Assembly (NCBI GenBank): GCA_002352125.1
Contig: DEHU01000267.1
Span: 1,987 to 8,532 of the forward strand
Length of the DNA stretch: 6,546 nucleotides
Direction: 5' to 3'
DNA from: Competibacteraceae bacterium UBA2792
GTDB lineage: Bacteria; Pseudomonadota; Gammaproteobacteria; Competibacterales; Competibacteraceae
Shown here: in pieces, positions 5,760 through 6,546 of the stretch
Numbering within the stretch: the stretch's first letter is position 1
How the letters are laid out: every line of letters starts with the position of its first letter
Notes under the pieces: model-generated
What the model was told of the DNA's origin: nothing
What the model saw: only the letters and a program-made list of their open reading frames with translations
Database searches by the model: none
Position numbers and translations under genes: made by a program

Positions 5760-6380
5760 ATGCTGTTCTGGTTCAAGGGGATGCTGATCGGATTCGCCAT
5801 CGCTGCGCCAGTTGGGCCAATTGGCTTGTTGTGCATTCAGCGTACGTTGACGCGCGGGCATTGGTCGGGCGTGTTGTCCGGCTTGGGGGCGGCCAGTGCC
5901 GATGCCGTTTACGGCTGCATCGCCGGTTTCGGGTTGGCGTCGCTAGCCGGTTTATTGCTAGCTTGGCAGACAGAACTACGCTTGATTGGCGGTTTATTTC
6001 TGCTGTATCTGGGCTGGCAAACCTGGCTGACTCCGCCTGCCGCTGAGCAGGCGCGGGTTCGTCCCACTCGCGCCGGGTTATTGAGCGATTATCTTTCAAC
6101 TCTGGGATTGACGCTGACCAATCCGGTGACGATTTTGGCGTTTCTGGGGATTTTCGCCGGGCTGGGGCTGGCCGGCGGCGGCGGGGATTTCGTGGCCGCT
6201 GCCGCGTTGGTGGTGGGCGTGTTTTCGGGATCGCTGCTGTGGTGGCTGTTGCTGGCCGGAGGGGTAGGCGTTCTGCGCGGGCGATTGCGCCCGAACGTTA
6301 TGGTTTGGATCAACCGCGCTTCGGGTTTGCTGATCGCCGGTTTTGGGATTTGGGCGTTGTTGGCGACGGTTCGGGGCTGA
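5760..6380 (+). CDS. LysE/RhtB-family amino acid exporter
   Basis: The 206-residue protein is strongly hydrophobic with about six membrane segments: roughly 5-27, 38-66, 72-90, 112-137, 144-170 and 185-204. Family marks are the first-helix APVGPIG (16-22), the small-residue stretch GLGAASADAVYG (41-52) ending in the conserved Asp48, and TNPVTILAF (120-128) in the fourth segment. Length is normal for LysE/RhtB exporters, which sit in the inner membrane and expel amino acids or related small molecules. The substrate cannot be told from sequence. It is transcribed away from lemA and ends inside the convergent gamma carbonic anhydrase gene, with a 71-base overlap. The TTTTTT run just after the stop is not preceded by a hairpin, so no terminator is called. 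Confidence 0.92.
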   Translation: MLFWFKGMLIGFAIAAPVGPIGLLCIQRTLTRGHWSGVLSGLGAASADAVYGCIAGFGLASLAGLLLAWQTELRLIGGLFLLYLGWQTWLTPPAAEQARVRPTRAGLLSDYLSTLGLTLTNPVTILAFLGIFAGLGLAGGGGDFVAAAALVVGVFSGSLLWWLLLAGGVGVLRGRLRPNVMVWINRASGLLIAGFGIWALLATVRG

Positions 6381-6546
6381 TTTTTTGATGGGCGCTGGCT
6401 GCAATCCCCTGCGCCGCCTCGTGCCGATCTTTCAGCCGCCGGTAGTTCTGGGCCGAATATTCGAGAAATTCCAATTCGCGAGGATTGAGCGGGCGGATTT
6501 GTTTCACTGGACTACCGACGTATAGATAACCGCTTTCCAGCACCTT
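6310..6546 (-). CDS. yrdA: Gamma carbonic anhydrase family protein (YrdA-like), C-terminal part
   Basis: The minus-strand frame is open to the right edge, so the true start lies outside; GTG at 6541-6543 is not the start. The 78 visible residues begin KVLESGYLYVGSPVKQIRPL (1-20), followed by LEFLEYSAQNYRRLKD (25-40). This is the last turn of the left-handed beta-helix and the C-terminal helix of YrdA-type gamma carbonic anhydrase homologues. The zinc-binding His residues lie upstream and cannot be judged, so activity is unknown. Conserved sequence ends near residue 42. A further 36 residues, poor in hydrophobics and rich in Pro, Ser, Gln and Arg, follow; residues 56-78 are encoded opposite the last codons of the LysE-type gene. 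In my recollection yrdA-like genes often neighbour prlC in Pseudomonas; here about 2.9 kb separates them. Confidence 0.87.
   Translation of the reverse strand, partial: KVLESGYLYVGSPVKQIRPLNPRELEFLEYSAQNYRRLKDRHEAAQGIAASAHQKISPEPSPTTPKSQNRRSANPKRG

Noticed and set aside
6378..6400. A possible intrinsic terminator after the LysE-type gene (TTTTTT just after the stop)
   Set aside because: No complementary GC-rich arm precedes the T run, and the site lies within the convergent carbonic anhydrase coding sequence.

Overview
The window looks like chromosomal DNA of a gammaproteobacterium with GC-rich coding sequence. Stretches I counted by hand inside the main genes run from about 58 to 73% GC. 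The evidence for the group is a PilU-type type IV pilus ATPase, an oligopeptidase A that follows the E. coli PrlC sequence from end to end (679 residues), and a YrdA-type gamma carbonic anhydrase C-terminus. I cannot name the genus from sequence alone. Both ends of the window cut genes (pilU at the left, the gamma carbonic anhydrase at the right).

Layout, left to right. (1) Bases 1-1361, plus strand: the 3' part of pilU, then a HAD-superfamily sugar-phosphate phosphatase whose start is packed against the pilU stop. (2) Bases 1372-3411, minus strand: prlC, ending only 10 bases from the HAD stop, tail to tail. (3) Bases 3443-3919, minus strand: a bacteriohemerythrin with all seven di-iron ligands. 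It is clearly AT-richer than its neighbours and is preceded by an extremely AT-rich upstream region (3920-4116) carrying a plausible sigma70 promoter and two small dyads. (4) Bases 4117-5664, minus strand: lemA followed after 18 bases by a GIDE/MUL1-type membrane protein with an EF-hand-like loop, forming one transcription unit. (5) Bases 5760-6380, plus strand: a LysE/RhtB-type exporter, divergent from lemA. (6) Bases 6310-6546, minus strand: the C-terminal part of a gamma carbonic anhydrase, overlapping the exporter gene tail to tail by 71 bases.

The genes do not form one obvious pathway. They read as conserved housekeeping genes (pilU, prlC, gamma carbonic anhydrase) with an accessory block between prlC and the carbonic anhydrase gene: hemerythrin, GIDE/EF-hand protein, LemA and exporter. 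The parts that most deserve a second look are the same-frame LemA-GIDE pair (with a UGA-C stop between them), the low-GC hemerythrin with its Trp-rich C-terminal tail and dyad-bearing leader, and the convergent overlap at the right end. I found no tRNA, rRNA, CRISPR array, insertion sequence or convincing intrinsic terminator. No gene-free stretch reaches 300 bases; the longest is 197 bases (3920-4116).
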